The position numbers and the translations under genes are program-made. A DNA stretch of 64,000 nucleotides from the NCBI RefSeq assembly GCF_001690355.1, contig NZ_LZHG01000030.1, positions 1 through 64,000 of the forward strand. The letters are read 5' to 3'. Position 1 is the first letter of the stretch; each line of letters begins with the position of its first letter. Source of the stretch: Gilliamella sp. Choc4-2 (GTDB lineage Bacteria; Pseudomonadota; Gammaproteobacteria; Enterobacterales; Orbaceae). The notes beneath the pieces are model-generated. The model worked only from the letters and a program-made list of their open reading frames with translations. It searched no databases and was not told where the DNA came from. Shown here piece after piece: positions 26,922 through 39,294 of this stretch.

Positions 26922-28073
26922 ATGCATAATCAAATTATCCCAAAAGTCATATTACATGAGCATGTTGAAGGCAGTATTACTCCTTTTATGGCTCAGAAGC
27001 TCGCCGATAAAAATCATATCATTTTTCCTAATTCATTATGTTATCAAGCCAATGAGTATGATAAAAATGAGTTTAAAAATGGTCGATATCGATACGACGA
27101 AACTAACTTTGTTGAATTTATTCAAACTTATGATACGGTTTCTAGTTTTGTTAAAACACCCGAAGATTATTACTTAATCACCTACGATTTTCTTTATAGA
27201 AACGCAAAGCAAGGATTAATTTACTGCGAACTGTTCCTTTCTCCTTATCATATTTGTACAACTGAAATTAATGGCGAAATTATTTGGAATCAAGAAAGAT
27301 TTCATCAAACCTTAGAGCAAATGGATAAAGCAATTATTGATGTACAGAAAGAATTTGATGTCACAGTAAGATATCATGTTATTGGGGTTAGACACCTTGG
27401 CGCCAAAATTGTTTATGACACATTGCGATTTATCGAAAAGAATCCTCATCAGTTTATAACCGGTTTTAATATTGCTGGAAACGAAAAAGCTGGGCATTTT
27501 GATGATTTTCAAGATGCTCATCAATTAGCATCACAATTAAAATTAAAAAAATCTTATCATGCAGGCGAAATCGATTCAGCAGAAAGTATTATTCAAGCTC
27601 TAAAACACGGTGCAAATAGAATTGGGCATGGTATTCGAGCCATTGAAAATCAAAAGTTAATTCAAGAATTAATTGATAAAAAAATCACATTAGAAATCGC
27701 ATTAACAAGTAACCGTATTTTAGTTAACGAACTTCATGGCAATATATATAATCACCCAGTGAGGAAACTGTATGAGCAAGGTGTACGTATAACGCTTAAT
27801 ACGGATGATGCTGGCATTTTTGGTACAGATATTGAAAAAGAGTATCACATTGCTCAAACAGTATTTCAGTTTTCAAGGTTAGAATTACTTGATATTACAC
27901 TTTGTGGCATTGATGCTGCTTTTGTTGAAGAGTCAGTAAAGGTGAGATTAACACATTATGTTTTATCCTTATTTACTGCTAATGATAAACAAATGCTTCA
28001 ACAAGCAATCACTGATAAAAAATACCATTTTGCTATTATTGACAGGTTTAAAACTTATCAAGAACTTTTATAA
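26922..28073 (+). CDS. add: Adenosine deaminase family protein
   Basis: This 383-residue zinc enzyme is predicted to deaminate (deoxy)adenosine to (deoxy)inosine, feeding DeoD. Zinc and substrate motifs are LHEHVEGS (H12 and H14), HAGE after KKSYHAGEIDSAES, GHGIRA, and NTDDAGIFGT with the Asp pair. HEHVEGS replaces the common HxHLDG wording, and the protein is longer than E. coli Add (about 333), so it belongs to a divergent subfamily. Adenine deaminase or a related nucleoside is possible, but the neighbours favour adenosine. The ribosome site is weak. It starts the add-cpdB-cdd-pdp run. Confidence 0.85.
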   Translation: MHNQIIPKVILHEHVEGSITPFMAQKLADKNHIIFPNSLCYQANEYDKNEFKNGRYRYDETNFVEFIQTYDTVSSFVKTPEDYYLITYDFLYRNAKQGLIYCELFLSPYHICTTEINGEIIWNQERFHQTLEQMDKAIIDVQKEFDVTVRYHVIGVRHLGAKIVYDTLRFIEKNPHQFITGFNIAGNEKAGHFDDFQDAHQLASQLKLKKSYHAGEIDSAESIIQALKHGANRIGHGIRAIENQKLIQELIDKKITLEIALTSNRILVNELHGNIYNHPVRKLYEQGVRITLNTDDAGIFGTDIEKEYHIAQTVFQFSRLELLDITLCGIDAAFVEESVKVRLTHYVLSLFTANDKQMLQQAITDKKYHFAIIDRFKTYQELL

Positions 28074-28121
28074 GCACTACATGTAAATAAGCAATATATC
28101 AAAAATAAATAGGAGATTTGT

Positions 28122-30523
<2,402 letters not shown>

Positions 30524-30686
30524 TTTTAGTTTATTTTTGATCAAAATAAAAAATAGTAAATCTAATATGAGGTTTATTTATACTATTCAATTTTTCGTCG
30601 ATTATTTCGACAAGAACTAAACAGTCATACTTGTATGAACAGCGCAATACACTAACTTGATTTATTGATTTTAAGAGAGAATCGTT

Positions 30687-31988
30687 ATGAGATTTGTAGA
30701 TATTATTGAAAAAAAACGTGATGGACATTCTTTAACTACTGAAGAAATCCAATTTTTTATTACTAACTATACTAATGGTACCATCCCCGATTATCAAGTT
30801 AGTGCTTTATTAATGGCAATTTATTATCAAGGTATGACATCAAAAGAATGCGCAGATTTAACCAGTGCAATGATGTATTCTGGCGATACCGTTGATTTGT
30901 CATCTATCAAAGGTATTAAAGTTGATAAACATTCAACTGGTGGTGTGGGCGATACAACAACCTTAGTTCTTGCTCCTTTAGTGGCCGCTTTAGATGTACC
31001 AGTAGCTAAAATGTCTGGACGTGGCTTAGGTCATACTGGTGGCACTACCGATAAATTTGAATCAATTCCAGGATTTAAAATTGAATTAAGTAAACAAGAT
31101 TTTATCGATCAAGTTAATCATAAAGGGCTTGCCGTTATTGGTCAATCAGGCAATTTAACCCCCGCTGATAAAAAGTTATATTCTTTACGTGATGTTACAG
31201 GAACGGTTAACTCTATTCCACTTATTGCAAGTTCAATTATGAGTAAAAAGTTAGCTGCTGGCGCTGATGCTATTGTTCTTGATGTTAAAACAGGTGATGG
31301 AGCACTAATGAAAGATATGGCGGATTCTGAAAAATTAGCTCATGAAATGGTGAATATTGGTAACCAAATTGGCCGTAGAACGATGGCTATTATCTCGGAT
31401 ATGTCACAACCACTTGGCTACGCTATTGGTAATGCACTTGAAATAAAAGAAGCAATTGATACCTTAAAAGGCCACGGCCCTGCTGATTTAACTGAATTGG
31501 TTTTAACATTAGGTAGCCAAATGGTTGTACTTGCTAATAAAGCCAAAACATTAGAAGAAGCCAGAGCAAAACTTCAAGAAGTTATTAAGAATGGCAAAGC
31601 TGTTGAGAAGTTCAAAATACTGATTGAAGCACAAGGTGGGGATAGCTCAGTTGTTGATCATCCTGAAAAATTGGCTAGTGCACCTTACCAAATTGCTTTA
31701 CCTGCACTTAAATCAGGTTATGTTTCAAGAATCATTGCTGATCAAATTGGTATTGCTGCTATGCAATTAGGTGCAGGCCGTGCAACTAAAGAAGATATTA
31801 TCGATCCTGCTGTTGGAATTGTGTTACATAAAAAAGTGGGCGATAAAGTGACCGAAGGTGAAGCATTGTTAACGATCCATGCCAGTACCGATAAGATTGA
31901 TGCAATCAAACAAAAACTTTATGACAATATTACAATTAGTGATAGTGCAAAAGAGCCTCAGCTCATCTATAAAATCATTACACAATAA
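30687..31988 (+). CDS. pdp: Pyrimidine-nucleoside phosphorylase (Firmicutes-type Pdp)
   Basis: This 433-residue enzyme splits uridine and thymidine (and deoxyuridine) with phosphate. Signature stretches are [40 protein letters not shown] and [20 protein letters not shown]. These follow Bacillus Pdp far more closely than enteric DeoA, which reads differently at each of these places (for example [20 protein letters not shown]). The length also equals Pdp. Pdp enzymes accept both uridine and thymidine, so this one gene could cover deoA and udp. It lies 163 bp after cdd; horizontal origin is likely. Confidence 0.9.
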   Translation: MRFVDIIEKKRDGHSLTTEEIQFFITNYTNGTIPDYQVSALLMAIYYQGMTSKECADLTSAMMYSGDTVDLSSIKGIKVDKHSTGGVGDTTTLVLAPLVAALDVPVAKMSGRGLGHTGGTTDKFESIPGFKIELSKQDFIDQVNHKGLAVIGQSGNLTPADKKLYSLRDVTGTVNSIPLIASSIMSKKLAAGADAIVLDVKTGDGALMKDMADSEKLAHEMVNIGNQIGRRTMAIISDMSQPLGYAIGNALEIKEAIDTLKGHGPADLTELVLTLGSQMVVLANKAKTLEEARAKLQEVIKNGKAVEKFKILIEAQGGDSSVVDHPEKLASAPYQIALPALKSGYVSRIIADQIGIAAMQLGAGRATKEDIIDPAVGIVLHKKVGDKVTEGEALLTIHASTDKIDAIKQKLYDNITISDSAKEPQLIYKIITQ

Positions 31989-32219
31989 CTAATTGAGCAA
32001 GCAGATTTAAAAAACATCAGTATTGTTTAAGATTTAATAAAAAATGGTGATCAGATTAAGGATGATAAAATTAATAATTATATGTTTAATTTTGCAAAAT
32101 AAGTTTGATCACCCATTAACATTTGAATAATCAACAAAAGTAATTTATTGCTAACAAAGAATAAATTGGTAAAAATTTAGAATTAAACTATATTTTTTAG
32201 TATCGAGGTTAACATTCAC

Positions 32220-33761
32220 ATGACAGAATTTCAAAATAGTTGTTATCAAATCGTGACCGACCCAAATTTGTCACCAAAACAAAAAGCCAATTTGCTCGCA
32301 CTAGCAGCAGAAAATAATTTGCCTTATGTTGATATTGATAGTGAAACCCAAAAAGCTTTAGATGAACGTGTTATTTGTGACATGTATGAGGGGCACGCTC
32401 CATATAAACCACGCTATGTGCTCCCTGATTATGCTAAATTCTTACAACAAGGTTCAAAATGGCTTGAACTTGAACCTGCCAAGACTTTTGATGATGCACT
32501 AAATATGCTAACTATTGCTTATCATCATGTTCCTTCGGTAACAGGTATGCCTGTTTATTTAGGATGCTTAGATCAAATTTTACTTCCTTACATTGGTAAT
32601 CTTACTGAAGATGAAATTTATCAACGATTAAAGCGTTTTTGGATCATGCTTGATCGTAATTTGCCCGATGCGTTTATGCATGCCAATATTGGCCCAACTG
32701 ATAATATTATCTGTCGGGTAATCTTACGTGTAGATAGAGAGCTTAAACAAGTTGCACCTAATTTAACCTTTATCTATGATGAAGACATTACACCAGAATC
32801 ACTATTATTAGTCGCTATAGAAAATATTTGTGAAACAAGCAAACCTCATATTGCAAACAATAATATGATCAAAAAAGATTTTGATGACCAAGGATATGGC
32901 GTAGTAAGTTGCTATAATTCACTACCCGTTGCCGGCGGAGGAAGTACGCTTTCACGAATCAATTTAAAAGAAGTAGCATTACGCAGTAAAAATAGTGAGG
33001 ATTTTTTGACAAATACCTTACCTTACTATTGTCAGTTACAATTTAATCTTATTCAAGCAAGATCGGACTTTCTTTATAATCAATCCAACTTTTTTAATAG
33101 CAGTTTTTTAGTCCAAGAAGGATTAATCGATCCCAATCGATTTGCCCCCATGTTTGGTATCTTTAGTATGGCTGAAGCGGTCAATATCCTGCAAGAAAAA
33201 GCAAATTTAGCAGGTCGTTATGGTTTTGACCAACAAGCCAATGAGCTAGCATTAACCATTACCCAACTCGTTGCCAAATTTATTGATACACACACAATAA
33301 AAAATGCTTGGAAAGGAAAGGCTATGTTGCACTCGCAATCTGGTATTAGTTCAGATAGAGGCACAACCCCTGGTTTACGCATTCCTTATGGTCATGAACC
33401 TGATCCTGTTACCCATATTATGGCGCTATTTAAACACCATCATTACTACACATCAGGTATCAGCGATATTTTAACAATTGATGAAACAATCAAAAATAAT
33501 CCTCTAGCCTTACTACAAATTTGTAAAGCAGCTTTTAAATTAGGTTTCCGCGAATTTACTGCTAATATCAGTGGTAATGATCTTGTTCGAGTAACTGGTT
33601 ATATGGTTAGATTATCGGACATCAAAAAGTATAAACAAGAAGGATCACGAATTAATACAACGTTTTTAGGAGCAGAAGCTGCTAATGACGTTAAAAACAA
33701 TAGTTATTTATGTCGAAAACCAAGAGTTATCAGTCATGAACAAGTCATGGGCAATCGTTAA
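32220..33761 (+). CDS. yjjI: YjjI-type glycyl radical enzyme
   Basis: This 513-residue protein is a close relative of enteric YjjI (VICDMYEGHAPYKPRYVLPD, ITYHHVPSVTGMPVYLG-like, FTANISGNDLVRVTGYMVRL). The glycyl radical site is G460 in RVTGYMV. A single active-site cysteine is likely C231 in VVSCYNSLP. Glycyl radical enzymes work only without oxygen and need an activating S-adenosylmethionine radical enzyme, here the overlapping yjjW. The substrate of YjjI is not established. As in E. coli, the pair sits beside nucleoside catabolism genes. A GAGG ribosome site lies about 12 nt upstream. Confidence 0.93.
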   Translation: MTEFQNSCYQIVTDPNLSPKQKANLLALAAENNLPYVDIDSETQKALDERVICDMYEGHAPYKPRYVLPDYAKFLQQGSKWLELEPAKTFDDALNMLTIAYHHVPSVTGMPVYLGCLDQILLPYIGNLTEDEIYQRLKRFWIMLDRNLPDAFMHANIGPTDNIICRVILRVDRELKQVAPNLTFIYDEDITPESLLLVAIENICETSKPHIANNNMIKKDFDDQGYGVVSCYNSLPVAGGGSTLSRINLKEVALRSKNSEDFLTNTLPYYCQLQFNLIQARSDFLYNQSNFFNSSFLVQEGLIDPNRFAPMFGIFSMAEAVNILQEKANLAGRYGFDQQANELALTITQLVAKFIDTHTIKNAWKGKAMLHSQSGISSDRGTTPGLRIPYGHEPDPVTHIMALFKHHHYYTSGISDILTIDETIKNNPLALLQICKAAFKLGFREFTANISGNDLVRVTGYMVRLSDIKKYKQEGSRINTTFLGAEAANDVKNNSYLCRKPRVISHEQVMGNR

Positions 33762-34602
33762 TAAGATATTACCCTTTTCTTGTGTTGATGGACCAGGCAA
33801 TCGGTTAGTCATATTTTTACAAGGATGCAATTTTCGTTGTTTAAATTGCCACAACCCTTACACTATATCATTATGTAAAGATTGTGGTGATTGTGTGAGT
33901 ACTTGTCCACATCAGGCATTAAGTTTTAACAATCACCGCGTTATATGGCAAACTTCAGTTTGCCAACAATGCGATACTTGTATTAATACTTGTGTTCATC
34001 ACTCAACTCCAATGACTTATAAATACAGTGTTGAAGATATATTAAAAATTATCCGAAAATATCTGCCATTTTTAAATGGTATAACCCTTAGTGGAGGAGA
34101 AGCTACTATGCAACTTCCTTTTATTGAAAAACTATTTAGAGCAATAAAACAAGCCAACGATTTAAATCACCTTACTTGCTTTATTGATAGCAATGGTTAC
34201 TTACACCAAACAGGATGGCAAAAATTAGAAAACGTGATGGACGGTGCAATGATTGACCTTAAAGCTTGGGACAATCAAATAAATAAAGAATTGACTGGTC
34301 GCGATAACCTACGTGTTAAAAAAACCATTGAATACCTTGCAAGTATAAATAAATTATATGAAGTTAGATTTTTGCTTATTCCCAACCACACCGATTTACA
34401 AGTTAATGCCAAATATATTGCTTGTTTCTTAATGAAAATTGATTCAAATATTAAAATTAGAATCAATGCATTTCATAATCGTGGAATTCGTGGTATCGCC
34501 CAAAATTGGGAACCTGCAACCAAACAACAAGTTGAACAATTTGCCGCACAATTAAGACAATATGGTCTGCATAATATCGTATTACCAAGCCTCTATTTGT
34601 AA
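33736..34602 (+). CDS. yjjW: YjjW, glycyl-radical-enzyme activating enzyme
   Basis: This 288-residue radical SAM protein is predicted to make the glycyl radical on YjjI. The start at 33736 (MNKSWAIVNKILPFSCVDGP) is chosen because it aligns with the family; the frame is open 51 nt further up inside yjjI. The radical SAM cluster motif is GCNFRCLNCHNP (C31, C35, C38). An inserted two-cluster ferredoxin domain follows (CKDCGDCVSTCPHQ and CQQCDTCINTC). GITLSGGEAT is the glycine-rich SAM loop. It overlaps yjjI by 26 nt, so the two are coupled. Confidence 0.94.
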   Translation: MNKSWAIVNKILPFSCVDGPGNRLVIFLQGCNFRCLNCHNPYTISLCKDCGDCVSTCPHQALSFNNHRVIWQTSVCQQCDTCINTCVHHSTPMTYKYSVEDILKIIRKYLPFLNGITLSGGEATMQLPFIEKLFRAIKQANDLNHLTCFIDSNGYLHQTGWQKLENVMDGAMIDLKAWDNQINKELTGRDNLRVKKTIEYLASINKLYEVRFLLIPNHTDLQVNAKYIACFLMKIDSNIKIRINAFHNRGIRGIAQNWEPATKQQVEQFAAQLRQYGLHNIVLPSLYL

Positions 34603-34925
34603 TATTCATCTATTTAACATAAAGTATTTTCATCATTCCAATTGATAACGTTTAAATTTCCTATATGTGGATATAAGAAATGCACATAAAATTGTGCTTT
34701 TGACTGAATACTTACAATAAAAATAATAAACTCACCAACCGTGTTTGATCAGTTGTCGGTAAATGCAAACTTATTTATCAAGTCGGTAACTAAGCTGCAA
34801 TTTCTACTTTTTAAATAATAACTCAGGTTTTTAACTATCATATCAACATAAATATCATAATGATTTATCAGAAAATATCGAGGTTGAAAAATATTACAAT
34901 TAGTATCAATTAATGTTGTTTTAAA
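34603..34925. other. Gap between yjjW and the unknown secreted protein gene
   Basis: This is AT-rich sequence between convergent genes. It holds the terminator-like hairpin at 34682-34701 and otherwise nothing I recognise. Confidence 0.4.
34682..34701 (+). terminator. Probable terminator of yjjI-yjjW
   Basis: A short stem, GCACA (34682-34686) with TGTGC (34693-34697), is followed by T4. It is about 80 bp after the yjjW stop. Confidence 0.45.
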
Positions 34926-35693
34926 TCATTTATGAATAATAAGCTGATTTAGATAATAAGGCTCTCTTCGATTAATTGGGTTAGCGCCTATATCAAGCCA
35001 ATTACCACCGTCCAACCAACCATTACGAATATTTAATGCCAGTAAACTAGGTTGAATATAACAAATTCCATCATTAGCAATAGCAGAAAAAGTTTTAATG
35101 GCTTTTTTTAAATCAGAAACGCTAGGATTACCGTATTCAGTAAATGTCCGATAATTAACAGTCACTTTTACTTGGACATTATCTTTATACTGTTCTACAT
35201 TGCAGATATTATTTCCCAAAATAACCTTTGAATCTGAAGTTAAAACATTATTGCTTGCATCTTTCCATTCAGTTTTAATACTTTCAATTTTATAGCCATT
35301 TTGCAATCGCAAATAATTGCCATTTGAGTCTAAGATATCGGTATCATTTAATCTGGATATATCAATACTAAAGGAGTAATCACTTGGGGAAGTATCATAT
35401 GCAATATAAATCTTATCACTTTCATGAGGTAATAGAGTTAAAGGAGCACTATTTGGAGCTTTTAATTTTACGATAAGATAATTAAAAATTTTAGTATCCA
35501 CACTGGGGAAAATTAATGGAGAACTTCCATGAATAATATTTAAGACATTAGCCGAATGTAACGATAAATTAGCAAAAGTAATTTGTGGAAAAATAAAAAG
35601 AATTAAAAGAATCTGTTTTACTTTATTAATAACAAATTTATTTAGTAAGAATTGATAATTTTTATTATTGAATGTTATTAAATCAATATTCAT
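34926..35693 (-). CDS. Unknown secreted protein
   Basis: I do not recognise this 255-residue protein. A strong ribosome site (AGAGGGGG, about 8 nt upstream) supports the start. The signal peptide is atypical: about 25 polar and basic residues precede the hydrophobic run ILLILFIFPQITFA, after which NLSLHSANV would be the mature end. The rest looks like a beta-rich exported domain with two cysteines (NNICNVEQ and DGICYIQP) that could form a disulphide, and ends NGWLDGGNWLDIGANPI then LNQLIIHK. It stands alone, with long AT-rich gaps on both sides. A surface or periplasmic role is inferred from the signal only. Confidence 0.6.
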   Translation of the reverse strand: MNIDLITFNNKNYQFLLNKFVINKVKQILLILFIFPQITFANLSLHSANVLNIIHGSSPLIFPSVDTKIFNYLIVKLKAPNSAPLTLLPHESDKIYIAYDTSPSDYSFSIDISRLNDTDILDSNGNYLRLQNGYKIESIKTEWKDASNNVLTSDSKVILGNNICNVEQYKDNVQVKVTVNYRTFTEYGNPSVSDLKKAIKTFSAIANDGICYIQPSLLALNIRNGWLDGGNWLDIGANPINRREPYYLNQLIIHK

Positions 35694-36232
35694 TATTACC
35701 CCCTCTTAACACCTTTCATACAACCAAAGTTAGGTTACTGTTATTAACATCAAATTTACTTTTAAAATGCTAATGATTAATAGATAGAATCAAAATCGCT
35801 ATGTCTTTTATTTAATAACTGGAATAGACGTTTTAAAATGACACGATTAAGAAAAATATAAACCTTTAAATAAATATTTGCTTTTGAGGCGTAGTGATTA
35901 ATTGGCTATTTTTAAACACCATTTTTAAAAAAATACGCTGTAAAGCCAATTTTATCTGTTATAAATATTTTGTTACTTAATTATTAATATAGAAAAATTT
36001 TTAAAAACTTTGATGAGTTCGTTTTAGTACAATATCACTAACAACAAATGATTACTTATTTTATTATTCAATACGTTTTAAAGATGGCTTAATAAAAAAG
36101 ATTATTGGGACGTGAAAAAAGATAACTAATAAAACCGTATAAGTTGGTACAATTTTAATCATTTAAAATTATAAAAGCAAATATTTCATCAATAGATGAT
36201 ATCAATATCAAAGATATTTTTAAATAGAAGAT

Positions 36233-36246
36233 TTGATTTAAATCAA
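36233..36246. promoter_or_regulatory. Perfect FNR-box-like palindrome
   Basis: TTGATTTAAATCAA matches the FNR consensus TTGAT-N4-ATCAA in all ten defined positions and is fully symmetric. It lies 540 bp upstream of the minus-strand secreted-protein gene and downstream of tex, so no start is at the usual distance. It may serve an unseen small RNA or promoter, or be a chance palindrome in AT-rich DNA. Confidence 0.4.
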
Positions 36247-36370
36247 ATGAATATAAAATTAGATAGATAACTTAATCATACACATTCGTATAATATATCG
36301 ACAAAAACATAAGTTTACTAAGTTGCTTTTCATCACTAATGTCTTTAACAAACGACCAATTTGAAATGAT

Positions 36371-36409
36371 ATTCCTATCATTAAGATTAAAAAGCCTAAT
36401 GATAGGAAT
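36371..36409 (-). terminator. 13-bp hairpin after tex
   Basis: ATTCCTATCATTA (36371-36383) pairs perfectly with TAATGATAGGAAT (36397-36409), just past the tex stop on the minus strand. No T-run follows, so it may end transcription weakly or protect the 3' end of the message. Confidence 0.45.
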
Positions 36410-36417
36410 GTATTGGG

Positions 36418-38724
36418 CTATTTCCCTTTCTTAAAAGCAACAGCAAAGGCATTTCCCATTGTGCTGTTTGCTAAAGATGATGTGCGATTATTTTTGGTAT
36501 TGGCAAAAGATTTATTATGGCCAAGCTTATCAACATTTGATTTTAATGTTGCAGGATCATCAAGTCGCATTGATAAAGCTATACGTTTACGCGCAATATC
36601 GACTTCAATAACTTTAACCTTAACAATATCACCTGCTTTTACTACCGTCCTTGGATCTTCTACAAATTTATCAGATAATGCCGATATATGAACTAAGCCA
36701 TCTTGATGCACACCAATATCCACAAATGCACCAAAATTGGTTACATTCGTTACCGCACCTTCCATTATCATGCCAATCTTTAAATCTTCCATGGTTTCGA
36801 TATTATCCGCAAATTGCGCCGTTTTGAACTCTGGTCTTGGATCTCGACCTGGCTTGTCCAACTCTTTGATAATATCTGTCACGGTTGGTACCCCAAAATG
36901 ATCATCTACATAATCAATGGCTTTCAGTGATTTTAAGTAGTTTGAATCACCTAAAATGTCTTTTAATGATTTATGATTTTTTTCTAAAATTCGCTCTACT
37001 ACAGGATAAGCTTCAGGGTGAACGGCTGATGCATCAAGCGGATTTTTACCATCCATAATCCTTAAAAAGCCAGCACATTGTTCAAATGCTTTAGGACCTA
37101 AGCGTGATACTTTTAATAACTGCTTACGATCGGTAAATTGCCCATTTTCATTACGCCAATCAACTATATTTTGGGCGATAACTTTATTGAGTCCAGCAAT
37201 GCGCGCAAGTAGCATCATTGATGCGGTATTTAAGTTAACACCTACCGCATTAACACCATCTTCAACAACTGCATCAAGTTTTTTAGCTAGCTGAGTTTGG
37301 CTTACATCATGCTGATATTGACCTACTCCAATCGATTTAGGATCGATTTTAACTAGCTCTGCCAATGGATCTTGCAATCGCCTTGCAATGGATACCGCAC
37401 CACGAATTGATACATCAAGATCTGGAAACTCTTGAGCTGCAAGTTCTGATGCAGAATATACTGATGCTCCCGCTTCACTTACAATTACTTTTTGTCCTTT
37501 TACTTCTGGGTATTTTTTTTGAACATCAAGATAAAAGCGTTCGGTTTCGCGTGATGCTGTTCCATTACCAATTGCTACTAGCTCTACCTGATATTTAATA
37601 CAAAGTGTAGCAACAATCATAGCGGCTTTATCAGCTTGTCCTGTATGCGGATAGATAGTTTCGGTGGCAACTAATTTGCCGGTCGCATCAACAACCGCAA
37701 TTTTAACTCCGGTTCTTAACCCTGGATCCATCCCCATGGTGACTTTCATACCTGCAGGTGCAGCCATCAACATGTCGTGTAAATTTGCAGCAAAAACATT
37801 AATTGCTTCTTCTTCGGCACGTTCACGTAAAGTGGTCATCAGTTCGGTTTCCATATGCATCAAAATTTTGATACGCCATACCCAATTAATGACTGCTTTA
37901 CGCCACTTGTCAGCAGGCTGAGCGTTAAAATGAACGCCTAAATGTTCGATAATAATCTGTTCGCAATAGCTTTCTTTGGGCGCTTCTTCAAATTGTGGAT
38001 CGGCATTTAATGAAAGCTGTAAAAAACCTTCATTGCGACCTCTAAACATTGCTAATGCACGATGAGAAGGCACTTTAGAAATAAGTTCACTTTGTGCAAA
38101 GTAGTCTCGAAATTTTGCGCCCTCTTCTTCTTTGCCACTTACCACTTGTGAAACCAAATGAGCGTTATTCCAAAGATAATGACGTATTTTAGCAAGCAGT
38201 GCTGCATCTTCGGCAAATCGTTCCATTAAAATATAGCGTGCGCCGTCTAAAGCTGATTTAGTATCAGCAATACCATTATTAACATTAAAATATTTTTCTG
38301 CTTCTTTTTCAGGATCAAGCGTCGGGTTTTGCCATAAGTCATCAGCTAATGGTTCAAGACCTGCTTCAATAGCTATTTGCCCACGAGTGCGTCGTTTAGG
38401 TTTATAAGGTAAATAAAGATCTTCAAGTTCGGTTTTGCTTAGTGTTTGTGTAATACTTTGGCTAAGCTCTGGAGTTAATTTACCCTGCTCTTCAATTGAT
38501 TTTAAAATGGTTTGCTTGCGATCTTCCAGTTCGCGCAGATAACTTAAACGGCTGTCTAAAGCACGTAATTGGGTATCATCAAGTCCTCCTGTGACCTCTT
38601 TTCGATAACGAGCAATAAAAGGAACAGTGCTGCCTTCATCTAATAATTGGATCGCAGCTAAAACTTGTTCTGGTTTTACAGTCAGTTCATTCGCTATAAT
38701 ATGGCTTATTTGGTTATTTATCAT
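36418..38724 (-). CDS. tex: Tex/YhgF RNA-binding transcription accessory protein
   Basis: This 768-residue cytoplasmic protein has the full Tex layout. It has an N-terminal helical part with [19 protein letters not shown], a YqgF-like RNase-H fold ([20 protein letters not shown] and [10 protein letters not shown]), helix-hairpin-helix motifs ([18 protein letters not shown]), and a C-terminal S1 domain at about 640-715 ([35 protein letters not shown]). Tex binds nucleic acid and affects transcription and toxin expression in other bacteria. It is divergent from greB, 44 bp apart, keeping the enteric greB-yhgF link but with opposite orientation. Confidence 0.96.
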   Translation of the reverse strand: MINNQISHIIANELTVKPEQVLAAIQLLDEGSTVPFIARYRKEVTGGLDDTQLRALDSRLSYLRELEDRKQTILKSIEEQGKLTPELSQSITQTLSKTELEDLYLPYKPKRRTRGQIAIEAGLEPLADDLWQNPTLDPEKEAEKYFNVNNGIADTKSALDGARYILMERFAEDAALLAKIRHYLWNNAHLVSQVVSGKEEEGAKFRDYFAQSELISKVPSHRALAMFRGRNEGFLQLSLNADPQFEEAPKESYCEQIIIEHLGVHFNAQPADKWRKAVINWVWRIKILMHMETELMTTLRERAEEEAINVFAANLHDMLMAAPAGMKVTMGMDPGLRTGVKIAVVDATGKLVATETIYPHTGQADKAAMIVATLCIKYQVELVAIGNGTASRETERFYLDVQKKYPEVKGQKVIVSEAGASVYSASELAAQEFPDLDVSIRGAVSIARRLQDPLAELVKIDPKSIGVGQYQHDVSQTQLAKKLDAVVEDGVNAVGVNLNTASMMLLARIAGLNKVIAQNIVDWRNENGQFTDRKQLLKVSRLGPKAFEQCAGFLRIMDGKNPLDASAVHPEAYPVVERILEKNHKSLKDILGDSNYLKSLKAIDYVDDHFGVPTVTDIIKELDKPGRDPRPEFKTAQFADNIETMEDLKIGMIMEGAVTNVTNFGAFVDIGVHQDGLVHISALSDKFVEDPRTVVKAGDIVKVKVIEVDIARKRIALSMRLDDPATLKSNVDKLGHNKSFANTKNNRTSSLANSTMGNAFAVAFKKGK

Positions 38725-38768
38725 GGTATCTCTGTATATTCTGTCAATTAACGGAATGTAATCTTATT

Positions 38769-39251
38769 ATGCAAAAAGCTAATTATATAACAAGAGAGGG
38801 CTACTTGGCACTCGATCGCGAACTCAAATATTTATGGAGAGAAGAAAGACCTCGTGTCACACAAGCAGTTTCCGATGCAGCTGCACTTGGGGATCGCAGT
38901 GAAAATGCTGAATATATCTATGGAAAGCGAAGGTTACGTGAAATTGATAGGCGCATTCGTTTTTTAACTAAACGTTTAGAAATATTAACAATTGTGGATC
39001 CCGATCCTAGGCAAGAAGGCAAAGTGTTTTTTGGCGCTTGGGTTAAGCTAGAAGATGAATCAGGTGATTCACATATTTACCGTATTGTGGGTCCAGACGA
39101 ATTTGATCCTAAGAAAAATTGGATTTCAATTAATAGCCCAGTTGCCAGAGCACTAATTGGTCATAAAGTTGATGATGAAATATCGGTCATTACACCAAAT
39201 GGCAAAAATTATTTTTATATTTTAGAAATTCGCTATAAGCAATTAATATGA
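38769..39251 (+). CDS. greB: Transcription elongation factor GreB
   Basis: This 160-residue protein rescues backtracked RNA polymerase by stimulating transcript cleavage. The coiled-coil N-terminus carries the acidic tip in ALGDRSENAEYIYGKRRLRE. That YGKRRLREIDRRIRFL reading and QEGKVFFGAWV mark GreB rather than GreA. The FKBP-like C-terminal domain is complete. The gene is divergent from tex. Confidence 0.95.
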   Translation: MQKANYITREGYLALDRELKYLWREERPRVTQAVSDAAALGDRSENAEYIYGKRRLREIDRRIRFLTKRLEILTIVDPDPRQEGKVFFGAWVKLEDESGDSHIYRIVGPDEFDPKKNWISINSPVARALIGHKVDDEISVITPNGKNYFYILEIRYKQLI

Positions 39252-39294
39252 TATATACTATTTTAATAGTTTATATAATTCATGAAATGAAGGA

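Larger units (their letters stand above)
35694..36417. other. 724-bp AT-rich gap between the secreted-protein gene and tex
   Basis: No coding frame of note. It holds an FNR-box-like palindrome (36233-36246) and a strong hairpin beside the tex stop (36371-36409). The left end should contain the promoter of the secreted-protein gene. The rest is featureless A+T-rich sequence. Confidence 0.4.

Noticed and set aside
26860-27177. 105-codon frame overlapping the start of add
   Set aside because: Basic, repetitive translation with no family likeness; add is a full-length clear gene in the other frame.
30536-30556. Palindrome TTATTTTTGATCAAAATAAA after cdd as a terminator or operator
   Set aside because: Weak A/T-only pairing with almost no loop; it cannot be told from chance in this composition, and pdp is probably co-transcribed.
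32046-32118. Inverted GGTGATCA/TGATCACC and a TTGAT half-site upstream of yjjI as FNR or CRP sites
   Set aside because: Half-sites are incomplete: the FNR right half does not match, and the CRP spacing is wrong. Interesting, but not strong enough to list as a site.
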